The notes below the pieces were generated by a model, which saw only the letters and a list, made by a program, of their open reading frames with translations, did not search any database and was not told where the DNA came from. The position numbers and the translations under genes were made by a program. Positions 30,967 to 39,883 of a stretch of DNA of 53,227 nucleotides are shown in pieces. Within the stretch, counting starts at the first letter, position 1, and each line of letters begins with the position of its first letter. The DNA is from Microcaldota archaeon (lineage in GTDB: Archaea; Micrarchaeota; Micrarchaeia; Anstonellales; Bilamarchaeaceae): assembly GCA_018813505.1 (NCBI GenBank), contig JAHJBM010000069.1:1-53227 (forward strand). The letters are read 5' to 3'.

Positions 30967-33353
30967 TATTCACACACATAAATGCGTTGTCCTGATGTAT
31001 CTCCTTCCATGAAGACTATGTATCTGCCGTCAATCTGCACTGTTGATCCGCTGCTATTGTCTTCTGCAACTATACCTTCATAAACAACTCTCGTCTCTCC
31101 TGTTGGTATGTGGTATAATCGTATTTCCTCTTCCGCTCTACCATGACTACTAAAAGCTACATAATCTCCATATATGCCATAGCTCTTCACATTATTACTA
31201 AAATGGTATGATATAGTTTCATTCATTATCTCTGTTCTTTGTGGGTTTGTTGGATCATCGATATTGACAAGTTGTAAGCTATACATATCTAGTCCTCCAC
31301 TCAGTTGTACATAATCATAATAAACAACATTGTTTCCATATATTCTTGGTATCCGTCCATTCCCATCTAAATCATAGTTGGATGCCGTATTTATGTCATA
31401 TAACCTAATTGGTACATTCTCATCTGGTGGACATCCTCGATTTCTTGTTTCAGCATAAGCTACATAATTACCATGAATTGATACACTGTTTCCTTCTTCT
31501 ACTATTAGGTCAATATTGCCTCTAGTAAGATCACTTAGATATATATCTCCGTATTCACCAATTCCAGTTCCTTCACTCACAAAAACAAAATTATTTCCAG
31601 ACAGTGAATAATTGAAAATACAGCCACTCCAAGAATGTAATTCCTCAGTGATATTGATGATATCTCCATTTTCAATATTTACAATTCTATATCCGTGTTC
31701 ATCTGTACTAGTCCAGGTGGATATTAATCTCCCGTCATCTAAGCTGTAATTATAACGATATTCGGCAATTTCATTTCTATTTCCTGTTTCAATGTCGTAA
31801 ACACTTATTTCTATTCCATCACTGCTGAATGCTATTTTTCCTTCATCAAGACTAAAGCTTAGGAAACCATACTGGCCAGCAATTTCTGTATCAGTGCATT
31901 CCAGTAAATCTATATCTTCCCAATCACATTCCTCAGCCGTCACATATCCATGAATCGAAGTACAAGAGACAGCGATATCATAAGGATCGCATATCTCATC
32001 TTCCAGCATGTAAGATGTGAAGTAATCCCCTTCCATTTCACATCCTTCAGCAGGATAGAATCCAATCTCATACTCTTCATCATCACTTACGTGAAGTGAT
32101 GTTGAAAGTTCAGCAGAAAAAAGATGCAAGGGGTCAAGAGCAGTTACAGTCAGGCCATACTCCGGATTGTAGTTTTCACATGCACCTGCATCAAAGAAAA
32201 ATCTGTCCTCTGAACCTGGGATTATATACTCCAAAGTCGGGATACTTCCATCAACATGCTCAAGCCTTACAGTTCTTGGCATATTCAATGATGGAGCTTG
32301 ACTTAGGTCTACCCTACCATTTATATGCGCTACTGGGGCTTCCCAGTCATTGTCAGGTCTTTCTACTGGAAGAATTATCAGGACTGGATTTCTTAATAAG
32401 CTGATATCAACGTCAGGTATACCTGTTCCTATCTCTATTCCTTCGAATCCACTCAACACCCAGATTTCAAATCTATCATCATCTTCATAACATAGTCCTC
32501 TATAATATGAAGCCCAGTCTAATGTATCTGCAATAGCACATGCCTCTAATGCTGTCGTGATCAATCCAAATGCATTTAATCTATTTTCTGTTTCAGCACT
32601 GAGTTTTATTCCGAGGGCTAAGAGAAACTGTATTGCCCCTCCCTCTATCCCCCTACCTATCAAGTCTTCTCTAATTGCTTCTATGACCTGACCTAATGAA
32701 TTGTCTAATTCACTGAGTGCGACATTATCAGAATTTCCAGCTCTTCCAAAAAGAGTTTGAATCACACTCTTGTTTTCATCTTCCAAATATCTGTCATCGT
32801 ATAATTCTGCAGGGCTTCTACCAGAGACCAAAAACCTTCTTGGTGCATTACATGGAGTTTCTGGTATTTCAACAACCACATTACTCATTCTTACATACGA
32901 TTCAGCATCTTCATCTTCAGCACTCACACCAGTCATAGCTGGAGAATACCTATCCCCTTCCTGATCATATACGATATACAATCCTCCTTCCTCTGTAGCA
33001 GAAAGTATTCCAAGCATATTTGGCACCCCTTCTCCTGTTTCAGAATCCGTCACATTCAATTCATATCGTATGCCATATATGTCAAAAGTAGCACGGCCAT
33101 TCTCATCAGTCAGGGCCGCTCTTGTTACAACTTCCCGTCTTTGTGTTTCCTGAGTCTCCTGTGAACATGCAGGCATATTAACTGTTCCTGTGGTAAGAGC
33201 CAAAGCAACAGCTACCTTCATAGCAAATCTCTTTATGCCATTCCACATTCTTGTACCAAGTCTATCCTCTAGTGGTCCTCTTGTGTGGAATTCATTTCTC
33301 ATTCTCACTGAATCAGGTGACCCTGCCAGGTCATTAAACATGCATCCTGCCAT
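30963..33353 (-). CDS. Large exported protein with beta-propeller C-terminus
   Basis: 796 residues. The export signal is internal to the track ORF: MWNGIKRFAMKVAVALALTTGTVNMPAC, with a lipobox-like Cys near residue 63. Translation may therefore start at ATG 33248, although GGGGGATGAC before ATG 33353 is a fair ribosome binding site. The middle has Ig/carboxypeptidase-regulatory-like strands (TDENGRATFDIYGIRYELNV), helical parts and several Cys (possible disulphides). From about 490 to the end are propeller blades such as YGFLSFSLDEGKIAFSSDGIEISVYD, RLISTWTSTDEHGYRIVNIENG and YIVFMEGDTSG. A surface role is likely; no enzymatic motif is seen. Confidence 0.82.
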   Translation of the reverse strand: MAGCMFNDLAGSPDSVRMRNEFHTRGPLEDRLGTRMWNGIKRFAMKVAVALALTTGTVNMPACSQETQETQRREVVTRAALTDENGRATFDIYGIRYELNVTDSETGEGVPNMLGILSATEEGGLYIVYDQEGDRYSPAMTGVSAEDEDAESYVRMSNVVVEIPETPCNAPRRFLVSGRSPAELYDDRYLEDENKSVIQTLFGRAGNSDNVALSELDNSLGQVIEAIREDLIGRGIEGGAIQFLLALGIKLSAETENRLNAFGLITTALEACAIADTLDWASYYRGLCYEDDDRFEIWVLSGFEGIEIGTGIPDVDISLLRNPVLIILPVERPDNDWEAPVAHINGRVDLSQAPSLNMPRTVRLEHVDGSIPTLEYIIPGSEDRFFFDAGACENYNPEYGLTVTALDPLHLFSAELSTSLHVSDDEEYEIGFYPAEGCEMEGDYFTSYMLEDEICDPYDIAVSCTSIHGYVTAEECDWEDIDLLECTDTEIAGQYGFLSFSLDEGKIAFSSDGIEISVYDIETGNRNEIAEYRYNYSLDDGRLISTWTSTDEHGYRIVNIENGDIINITEELHSWSGCIFNYSLSGNNFVFVSEGTGIGEYGDIYLSDLTRGNIDLIVEEGNSVSIHGNYVAYAETRNRGCPPDENVPIRLYDINTASNYDLDGNGRIPRIYGNNVVYYDYVQLSGGLDMYSLQLVNIDDPTNPQRTEIMNETISYHFSNNVKSYGIYGDYVAFSSHGRAEEEIRLYHIPTGETRVVYEGIVAEDNSSGSTVQIDGRYIVFMEGDTSGQRIYVCEY

Positions 33354-33364
33354 GTCATCCCCCG

Positions 33365-34474
33365 TTAATAATTGTTATAACAGCGGATATTGTTTATAAT
33401 AAAATATAAATCTTCGTCTTCTTCGGCCGGGGACTGATATATTATTATGAAACCAAGTGGATTTCCTATGAAGTCTCCTCTTACTATATGCCTCGTTATT
33501 GTTTCATTGTTGTTTAAAATTTTGGTATCACATATTTCAAGAGCTTCTTTATCTATCTTTGTATATTCCTTTTCATAGGTGTTATAATCTGGGGTAAACC
33601 CTCTTTTGAGCCAATAATCAGCTCCCTCATCCTTCTCACATGTTTTAAAACTATATCTACTAGGTAATCCATCAAAAAACAAAAATTCATTATCATTCTT
33701 GTAAAAACTTGCCTTTGTGTTGACAGTATTATTTACTTTGCTGCTTATAATAGCTCTAGTTTCATTATCTGCAACTTTCCATCCATCTGGAAGGGTAACA
33801 TAACAAATATCTCTGGGAATTCCTGTTTCTGTATGAACGTAGGCAAAAGTCGCAGTGATGGTTCCGTCACTGTTGTTTGTTACGTTATTTTCATAATGCA
33901 CTGGGCTGTTGACCAGGAAATATGCATATACAAAGAACATCCCAAGCTGTATCACTCCTATGCCGAGGTTTGTAATTACCAAAAGCACAATGACATTCCC
34001 ATAGCTCGTATTATGAACTTCTTTTGTCGCAACAAGAAGAAGATAGAAGAAAGGGATGAAAAGGAGCAGGCCAAGATATGCAAGAGGTGTGTATATCATT
34101 GCCAGCAAATTCAAAATCAATATCACGATGAAAAACGATGAAAAGGCCACCAATCCAACATAGGTGACTTCTACAAAACTCGCCTTTGACTTGTACATTG
34201 CTTTTCCTACCCCCCAGTTCAGCAGTATTGCAGGGATGAAGAGTAGCAGTGCCATGATAAAGAAATTGTAAACTATGCTTCCTATCACGGAAGACTGGAG
34301 TTGTGGATTTAGTATAATATCTAATTTCTGGTTATAATCGCTGAATAAGACTAGTAGTCCCATGGCAAAACTTACGAGTGCAAAGACTAGAACGGCTCTC
34401 AGGACGCTTGCTTCTTTCTTCCTGTTTCTGAAGAAGAGTTCTACTTTTTTGTTATCTATCAAGTTATCCCCCAT
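33365..34474 (-). CDS. Multi-helix membrane protein with extracytoplasmic domain
   Basis: 369 residues from the ATG at 34474 (GTG 34477 in the track). About five hydrophobic helices lie in the first 190 residues (AVLVFALVSFAMGLLVLF, FIMALLLFIPAILLNWGVG, FFIVILILNLLAMIYTPLAYLGLLLFIPFFYLLL, VIVLLVITNLGIGVIQLGMFFVYAYFL), a YIP1-like layout. A soluble, Asn/Thr-rich C-terminal domain of about 170 residues follows. The minus-strand CTTATAAAATTATAC lies about 25 nt upstream. The large propeller gene begins 11 nt after its stop, so the pair is probably an operon for surface proteins. Confidence 0.78.
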   Translation of the reverse strand: MGDNLIDNKKVELFFRNRKKEASVLRAVLVFALVSFAMGLLVLFSDYNQKLDIILNPQLQSSVIGSIVYNFFIMALLLFIPAILLNWGVGKAMYKSKASFVEVTYVGLVAFSSFFIVILILNLLAMIYTPLAYLGLLLFIPFFYLLLVATKEVHNTSYGNVIVLLVITNLGIGVIQLGMFFVYAYFLVNSPVHYENNVTNNSDGTITATFAYVHTETGIPRDICYVTLPDGWKVADNETRAIISSKVNNTVNTKASFYKNDNEFLFFDGLPSRYSFKTCEKDEGADYWLKRGFTPDYNTYEKEYTKIDKEALEICDTKILNNNETITRHIVRGDFIGNPLGFIIIYQSPAEEDEDLYFIINNIRCYNNY

Positions 34475-34538
34475 CACTATTATATTCTGTATAATTTTAT
34501 AAGACCAGCACCTTAAAAAAGTAAAAAATGAAAATTAT

Positions 34539-35336
34539 TTATCCTGCAAGAAGGTCAATTATTTTTCCTAGAAGTCCTTTTTTCTTTTCCTTTGGTTTTT
34601 TTGTATCCAGTTCGTTGGCTTTACTCCTGGTTTGCTTTGGTGCCGATTCATACTTTTCTTTCTTCGCCGTGGTGGGTATTTCTGCACGTGCTGCGAACTT
34701 AGGGCCTTTTCTTTTTCTCATTTGCTCTTCTTTTCCAGATCTGATCTCTTTTTTCCTGACTCGCCTTACTTCCGGTCTTTTCACATTTCCGGTTCGCTGA
34801 TAAGATGAAGCCGTGCTTTTTTTCACAATTCCTTGTTTTGCCTTTCTTATAATCTCAGCATAAGTTTTTTCTCTATTACTTCCATCCAATACAAAGACCT
34901 CTCCGTGCATCCCGTATGTTTCCAGATATTCATTGTGCGCCGATGCGATGAATGGTATTCCCGATTCTATAATATCTTCGAGTAGTGCTGCAAATCGTTT
35001 GCTTTTCATTTCCATTCTGCCTATCTCATCTATTACAAAGACATCATAGTTGCCATATTTCTGCATTACAGGTATTGCAATGCTTTCAAATGACTGTATA
35101 TTCACATAATATTTGCTTACTTTTGGTCCATCTCCTTTGACAGATGCAAGCAATGCTTTTTTGCCTGTGTTTATATCCATAACATAAAAAGCGGTTCTTG
35201 TGCCGTGGTGTCTCTCCTCAGGTGAAACTATCCCCCCGACTCTCAGTCCGTTTTTTTTCAATTCATCAACGATTTCTTTTAGTAAAGTGGTCTTCCCAGT
35301 ATTTGGATTTCCGGTAATAAAAAAATTCTGTGGCAT
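34539..35336 (-). CDS. THEP1-type nucleoside-triphosphatase with basic C-terminal extension
   Basis: P-loop NTPase of the THEP1/NTPase family. Walker A is FFITGNPNTGKTTLLKEI, then GGIVSPEERHHGTRTAFYVMDI, Walker B DVFVIDEIGRMEMKS and FIASAHNE. The NTPase domain ends near residue 165. A lysine/arginine-rich extension of about 100 residues follows (RRVRKKEIRSGKEEQMRKRK), ending in GLLGKIIDLLAG, a possible amphipathic helix. The usual family length is about 170-180, so the tail is extra. The start is set at MPQNFFITG (35336), 20 codons into the track ORF, with CATTATAATG about 30 nt upstream. The physiological substrate is unknown. Confidence 0.87.
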   Translation of the reverse strand: MPQNFFITGNPNTGKTTLLKEIVDELKKNGLRVGGIVSPEERHHGTRTAFYVMDINTGKKALLASVKGDGPKVSKYYVNIQSFESIAIPVMQKYGNYDVFVIDEIGRMEMKSKRFAALLEDIIESGIPFIASAHNEYLETYGMHGEVFVLDGSNREKTYAEIIRKAKQGIVKKSTASSYQRTGNVKRPEVRRVRKKEIRSGKEEQMRKRKGPKFAARAEIPTTAKKEKYESAPKQTRSKANELDTKKPKEKKKGLLGKIIDLLAG

Positions 35337-35396
35337 ATTGACTATCGCGATAACAAACATTATAATGATTCTGTTTGGGCTTACTTCTCTATGCAC

Positions 35397-35627
35397 TTAG
35401 ATATAATTAGAATAATTATGGTTTTATCTTCATCTATTGCACATCAGATCCAGTACTAGTATAACTATATAACTAGTTCCGGTATCATCGGTTAGAAAAA
35501 TACAGATATCTCAATCAAAAACTCAAACCCATAACCCAAAACGCAATTTGCTGCATCAGCAGACTGGGTTCGGTTCTTATCTGAAAATATAGATATCCTT
35601 TAAATCAATTGTTGGTTACTTTAATAC
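35397..35627. other. Intergenic DNA with an intron-like sequence patch and nested stem
   Basis: No ORF or tRNA found. On the minus strand, AAATTGCGTTTTGGGTTATG (ending near 35530) closely resembles the 5' end of the tRNA-Gln T-loop intron, AAATTGCGTTTAGGGTCTTG. CAGATA (35503-35508) pairs with TATCTG (35578-35583), enclosing AACCC/GGGTT and TGCTG-CAT-CAGCA, so an RNA-like fold is possible. CCTTTAAATC near 35597-35606 is the likely RNase Z promoter. Confidence 0.45.
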
Positions 35628-36491
35628 ATGCTTAAACTGACATTCCTCGGAACTTCAGGCAGTACGCCGACAATCGAGCGGGGCATGCCCTCAATAGCGC
35701 TAAAATATGACCGCGAGCTCATGCTCTTTGACTGCGGCGAAGGCACCCAGAGACAGCTCATGAAATACAAGGTTGGTTATGGGAGTGTTGACTCCATCTT
35801 TATATCCCATCCCCATCTTGACCATTATCTTGGAATGTATGGGTTGTTGGAAACATTGCGGCTCTCATCTCCATCTCCGAGGCCACTAAATCTCTTTCTT
35901 CCTCGCAATGTCGAACCCAGGGATTATTCGTTCATAAAAACACATGGGATACGAAAAGGCGTCGTATACAAAGGTACTGGGTTTTCTATTTCCGCATTTC
36001 CTGTCAAACATTGCAATTCTGCATATGGTTTCGTATTTCAAGAGGATGATCGCTTAAAGTTCGATGAAAAAAAAGCACATGGTCTTGGGCTGAAAGGCAG
36101 AATGTTTGCTGAGATCCAAAAAAAAGGTCAAGTAAAAACTCCTGGTGGAATTGTAAATATCGACGAGATAACCTGGACAAAACCAGGTATAAAAATTGTC
36201 TATGGTGGGGATTGCACTCCGGATGCCGTTAGTATGGAAGCTGCAAAGAATGCAGATATTCTGATTCACGAGGCGACTTTTGACAGTTCGCTTAAAGAAG
36301 AAGCAAAAGAAAGATTACACAGTACTGTTGAGGATGCGGCTTTAGTTGCAAAAGAGGTGAATGTCAAACAGCTTATACTAACGCACATAAGTCCACGCTA
36401 TTCTGATATCTCAGATCTTTTGGCCTCGGCACGTAATATATTTGATAATACAATTATAGCTCAGGATGGTTTAGTTATAGAAGTGAAATAA
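35628..36491 (+). CDS. rnz: Ribonuclease Z (tRNA 3' processing endonuclease)
   Basis: Metallo-beta-lactamase nuclease that removes 3' trailers from pre-tRNA before CCA addition. This is needed here because none of the five tRNA genes encodes CCA. It has the MLKLTFLGTSGSTPT start, the Zn motif HPHLDH (61-66) in FISHPHLDHYLGMYGLLETL, the family-specific exosite/Pro-rich region, PVKHCNSAYGFVF, VYGGDCTPD, ILIHEATFDSSLKEEAKERLHSTVEDAA and LILTHISPRY. Length 287 is standard for the short form (RNase Z-S). TTTAAATC about 25 nt before the ATG predicts a leaderless mRNA. Confidence 0.96.
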   Translation: MLKLTFLGTSGSTPTIERGMPSIALKYDRELMLFDCGEGTQRQLMKYKVGYGSVDSIFISHPHLDHYLGMYGLLETLRLSSPSPRPLNLFLPRNVEPRDYSFIKTHGIRKGVVYKGTGFSISAFPVKHCNSAYGFVFQEDDRLKFDEKKAHGLGLKGRMFAEIQKKGQVKTPGGIVNIDEITWTKPGIKIVYGGDCTPDAVSMEAAKNADILIHEATFDSSLKEEAKERLHSTVEDAALVAKEVNVKQLILTHISPRYSDISDLLASARNIFDNTIIAQDGLVIEVK

Positions 36492-36620
36492 TAATAAAAT
36501 ATAATAATACGTTTACGACGTAAAAATACGATTCATTCGATCATAGACGTATATTATTTACGTTTATTGTCTTGGTTTCGGTTGTAATCCATAAACTGGA
36601 GTTTATACATCTACACAACG

Positions 36621-36634
36621 TTTTTAAATATTTT
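36621..36634 (+). promoter_or_regulatory. Strong TATA box of the S-layer gene
   Basis: TTTTTAAATATTTT is a near-ideal archaeal TATA element. Transcription would start around 36650-36660, about 125 nt before the ATG, giving the longest leader of any gene in the window. The upstream DNA (36500-36560) is AT-rich with the palindrome TTTACGACGTAAA. Confidence 0.7.
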
Positions 36635-36660
36635 CCCAGAGACTCACTCAATCATATATC

Positions 36661-36761
36661 GATAGGGTACTCCCTATCCGACCGGAAGAGAATCTCTTTC
36701 GGGATGTTGGGCCTAAAACCACACCGCCATAGTTATTTTTCAATGGCCCAAATAGGCGGTG
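36661..36761 (+). promoter_or_regulatory. Structured 5' leader of the S-layer mRNA with possible pseudoknot
   Basis: Three structures follow one another. First, hairpin GATAGGG-TACT-CCCTATC (36661-36678). Second, hairpin CCGGAAGAG/CTCTTTCGG (36682-36702, one G-U). Third, interleaved complements: TTGGGCC (36707-36713), CACCGCC (36722-36728), GGCCCAA (36745-36751), GGCGGTG (36755-36761). The order a-b-a'-b' allows a pseudoknot or two exclusive stems. It ends 11 nt before the ribosome binding site GAGGTGA. It may stabilise the abundant S-layer mRNA or control its translation. Confidence 0.65.
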
Positions 36762-36781
36762 AAAAAAATTGAGGTGAACAA

Positions 36782-39727
36782 ATGAAAGTGAACCTAAAGA
36801 AACTCGGAGCCATTGTTGCAGGAGCAACAATTTTGGCTAGTTCAGCTGCGTTTGCCGGACTTATGTTTGGTTCGACAACGTTGGTGGACGACAATGGAGC
36901 ACCAGTCGCTAAGGTCGTAATTGGATCTAATGCGGCTGCTTCAGACGGTGTAGCTGCAGCCCTTATCGCTACAAAACTTGCTAGCGCAGCTTATAAGAGC
37001 TCGACTGTAACGGCTGAAGTGTCTGGAGATGCTGTATGTGCAGCAGATGGATCTGATGGAACTGGTGGATGTGCAATTAGCAATGAAAAGGCAAAGTTGG
37101 AAATTACTGTGCCTGGTTCAACTGCTATGGGTACATGGACTGGTGAAAACCTTATCGGTGACCACTTGGACAGACAACTGTTAGACAGAGACTACAATGG
37201 TGCAGCTGCAGATGTAAATGATTCTGACAACGCATATACCATTGGTGGCTCAGATACAGTTGACACTGCAAATCCATTTACAGACGGAAACAGCAGCAAC
37301 TTGGGTCAGGATGAAATATTCTTGTACAAAGTTGGAGGCAGCCAATTCTCTCCATTTGCAGACCAAACTTTGACAGATTCAAAGTCTGGAAATACATATG
37401 TAGAGAAACAGGCATTGTGGCTTAAAGGTGATAACAGATTCGATACATCTAACGATGTTATCGTAGGTCGCTTGGAATACCTCGTCTACTCAATAAAGTT
37501 TGACGGTCCGGGCGGAAAAGAAATTGGTATCCCAACATGTACCGAGTCAAATGAAAATGACTATGGTTACTGTATTACAACAGATGGGGATATTGATGAT
37601 GCCACAGAAACAAACAGGCTTAAGGTCTACTTCCTCGGCGAGGAATGGATAATCAGTGATATGAACCCACCATCAACATCGAGCGGTTCAGAAATAACCA
37701 CTGAGAACATTCTTTATCCAGGCGGATCGATTAAACTTGCTAAGGAATCAATATCTGGTATCCTGAACCAAGGTGAATCACTACCTGTTGACGACCTCAA
37801 ATTCCAATTGGATGACCTTGAGGCTCACGGTGATACAACATCGGCCATTATATCTATTGTTGATGCAAATGGCAATGTTCTTGAACACGACACTGTGACT
37901 CCAGGAACAACTCAGGAATATACTATCAACGGTAAGGAATACAGATTCCACGTATACAAGGTTGCTCCAGGTTATACATTTGGTGCAAAGTGGGCTGAAG
38001 TAGCTGTTTTCGCAGAAGAATTGACTCTTGAAAGTGCTGAAGAACTCGATTCTGATGAGGATTCCAATCCAGAATACAAAGTATTGCTTGGATGGAAAAA
38101 CCTTGATGCACAAACCGATGATGGTGACAACACAGAACCTGAAAGAGATGATGTTGATTCATTAAGATCAATTCTCATCTACTCTGACACCATTGATGAT
38201 TTGGCAAGCGGTGGAGACAACAGCATGCAAGAGGGGGAATACATTCCATTGATACAGGATCCAGTGACCTGGAAACTGTACTACAATGGTCTTGATTTAA
38301 CCTCAAGCGACAAGGTAAGTCTGAAGTTTGAAATTAAGACTACTGCAAAAACCCTTAACGCAGATGACGGACCTGTGCTTAACACCGGTACAACTCAATC
38401 AAAGTGTTCTATAGAACCACCATATGTAAAAGTAACATCTGGTAACAGTGGTTCATCTGTCTTTGAAATGGACAGAGATGACACAACTGGTACAATGTCA
38501 GATGACGAGTTCATGGTGGCATTGAGTTCTGATGCTGGTTCAACAAACTATGCTGCAAGGTGCGATGCCAATGGTGATGGTGACTACACAGATATTACTG
38601 ATGTCAACATCACGGCTGGTTCAATTTTCATGAAACTTTCTCCGTCAAGTACGGATTATGGTTTCTCGAACTACACAGCTACTACGGTTGTCAGATACGA
38701 TGAGATAGGAGACGGATCCCATGCATTTGCACCTTCAGAAGGTGGAGCAATACTCATTGCAAATGAGGCAGATGTAGATGGTGATACGCAACCAGGTGAC
38801 AGTGCTCTTGGTGATATGTTGTTCAGTGCAACAAGAAACCAATGTGCAAGTACGTCCTGTGCCGAATTCTACTTTGCAATTGCAGAGAAGGCCGGTTCAG
38901 GTACATCAAACGGATATGTGGACTACTGGGTTTGGGGTATAGATCAAACTAACTCAGCATCGGCTGCAACATTCGATTTTGATTCGTACAACACAACAAG
39001 CCTTGTCATCACATCTGATGCAAATGAGATACTCTATGGACACGCAACAGTAAATGCACCTTCAGGAACTAGTGCAAATGAGTTCTATGGTGCAAGTGGA
39101 ACAAGAACTGGTCCAGTGAGTCCAGGCATGGAAATGGTCGAAGAAGATTATGTATCTGAAAGAGGTACACACTTCAAGTCAATCGATGCCGACTCAGTTG
39201 AATTCGATATGGCACATGAGCTAGCACATGCTCAGTGGTTCTTGGCTGCAGCAGATACAACTACAGCATCATCTAGCACAACAGTTGCTACGCTTGGTGA
39301 GGGTGAATCTGTAACAGTGAGTGGCGTAACGGTTAAGGTAGTTGAAATTACCGAGACTGTTGGTGCATGTAGTAGTTCTGGTGGTGCAGTAGCTTGTACA
39401 GCAGATATGAGCGATGTATCAGCAGTAATCATGCCAAACAACGTTGCCTCATTGGAAGTGGCTCAGCCATACGCTGGTAACTATGGTAACTTAGTTATCC
39501 TTGATACAGATGCAGTTGGTGTAAACACACTTGTTTCCGTTGGTGGTGACAAGGTAAACTCCGTTACTGCAAACTTGTTACAAGGATCTGCCGTAGACTG
39601 GTCTGCTGAGACAAAGGTTGTGCGAGAAGTAGTTCAGGGTTCAAAGATTGTTGTTGCAGGTAAGGATGCAAGCGACACTCTTGAAGCAGCTCAGGACTTC
39701 GTAAGCCAATTGCAGAGAGTTAACTGA
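36782..39727 (+). CDS. S-layer protein
   Basis: Major cell-surface protein, 981 residues. The N-terminus MKVNLKKLGAIVAGATILAS followed by SAAFAGLMFG is a classical Sec signal, cleaved near residue 25. The segment VVIGSNAAASDGVAAALIATKLASAAYKS matches the N-terminal S-layer domain known from Methanococcales and DPANN archaea; the C-terminus (GNYGNLVILDTDAVGVNTLVSVGGDKVNSVTANLL ... AAQDFVSQLQRVN) matches the paired C-terminal domain. The body is acidic, Thr/Ser/Asp-rich, beta-structured, with N-glycosylation sequons and several Cys. Strong codon preference, a strong TATA box, a structured leader and a clean terminator all indicate very high expression. No transmembrane anchor is seen at the C-terminus. 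Confidence 0.93.
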   Translation: MKVNLKKLGAIVAGATILASSAAFAGLMFGSTTLVDDNGAPVAKVVIGSNAAASDGVAAALIATKLASAAYKSSTVTAEVSGDAVCAADGSDGTGGCAISNEKAKLEITVPGSTAMGTWTGENLIGDHLDRQLLDRDYNGAAADVNDSDNAYTIGGSDTVDTANPFTDGNSSNLGQDEIFLYKVGGSQFSPFADQTLTDSKSGNTYVEKQALWLKGDNRFDTSNDVIVGRLEYLVYSIKFDGPGGKEIGIPTCTESNENDYGYCITTDGDIDDATETNRLKVYFLGEEWIISDMNPPSTSSGSEITTENILYPGGSIKLAKESISGILNQGESLPVDDLKFQLDDLEAHGDTTSAIISIVDANGNVLEHDTVTPGTTQEYTINGKEYRFHVYKVAPGYTFGAKWAEVAVFAEELTLESAEELDSDEDSNPEYKVLLGWKNLDAQTDDGDNTEPERDDVDSLRSILIYSDTIDDLASGGDNSMQEGEYIPLIQDPVTWKLYYNGLDLTSSDKVSLKFEIKTTAKTLNADDGPVLNTGTTQSKCSIEPPYVKVTSGNSGSSVFEMDRDDTTGTMSDDEFMVALSSDAGSTNYAARCDANGDGDYTDITDVNITAGSIFMKLSPSSTDYGFSNYTATTVVRYDEIGDGSHAFAPSEGGAILIANEADVDGDTQPGDSALGDMLFSATRNQCASTSCAEFYFAIAEKAGSGTSNGYVDYWVWGIDQTNSASAATFDFDSYNTTSLVITSDANEILYGHATVNAPSGTSANEFYGASGTRTGPVSPGMEMVEEDYVSERGTHFKSIDADSVEFDMAHELAHAQWFLAAADTTTASSSTTVATLGEGESVTVSGVTVKVVEITETVGACSSSGGAVACTADMSDVSAVIMPNNVASLEVAQPYAGNYGNLVILDTDAVGVNTLVSVGGDKVNSVTANLLQGSAVDWSAETKVVREVVQGSKIVVAGKDASDTLEAAQDFVSQLQRVN

Positions 39728-39748
39728 AGAGTTATCTCTTCTTTTTTT
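39726..39748 (+). terminator. Hairpin plus T-run terminator of the S-layer gene
   Basis: GAAGAG-TTAT-CTCTTC followed by seven T residues begins within the stop codon of the S-layer gene. Archaeal termination mainly needs the T-run; the hairpin may also protect the 3' end of this probably abundant mRNA. Confidence 0.7.
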
Positions 39749-39883
39749 ATTTTTTCTTTTTCTCTATAATTCTAATTGATCCTAATCATTCTTTTTGAAA
39801 CAATCTCTTCTTGGATTAAAATTAGTAAACTGTTGAAATAATCTAGCTATTTATCAATTGAATTCAAATACTAGCAATTCAGT

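Noticed and set aside
35428-35600. Another multi-intron tRNA in the spacer before RNase Z
   Set aside because: No acceptor pair, anticodon arm or proper T-loop could be assembled on either strand despite the intron-like patch.
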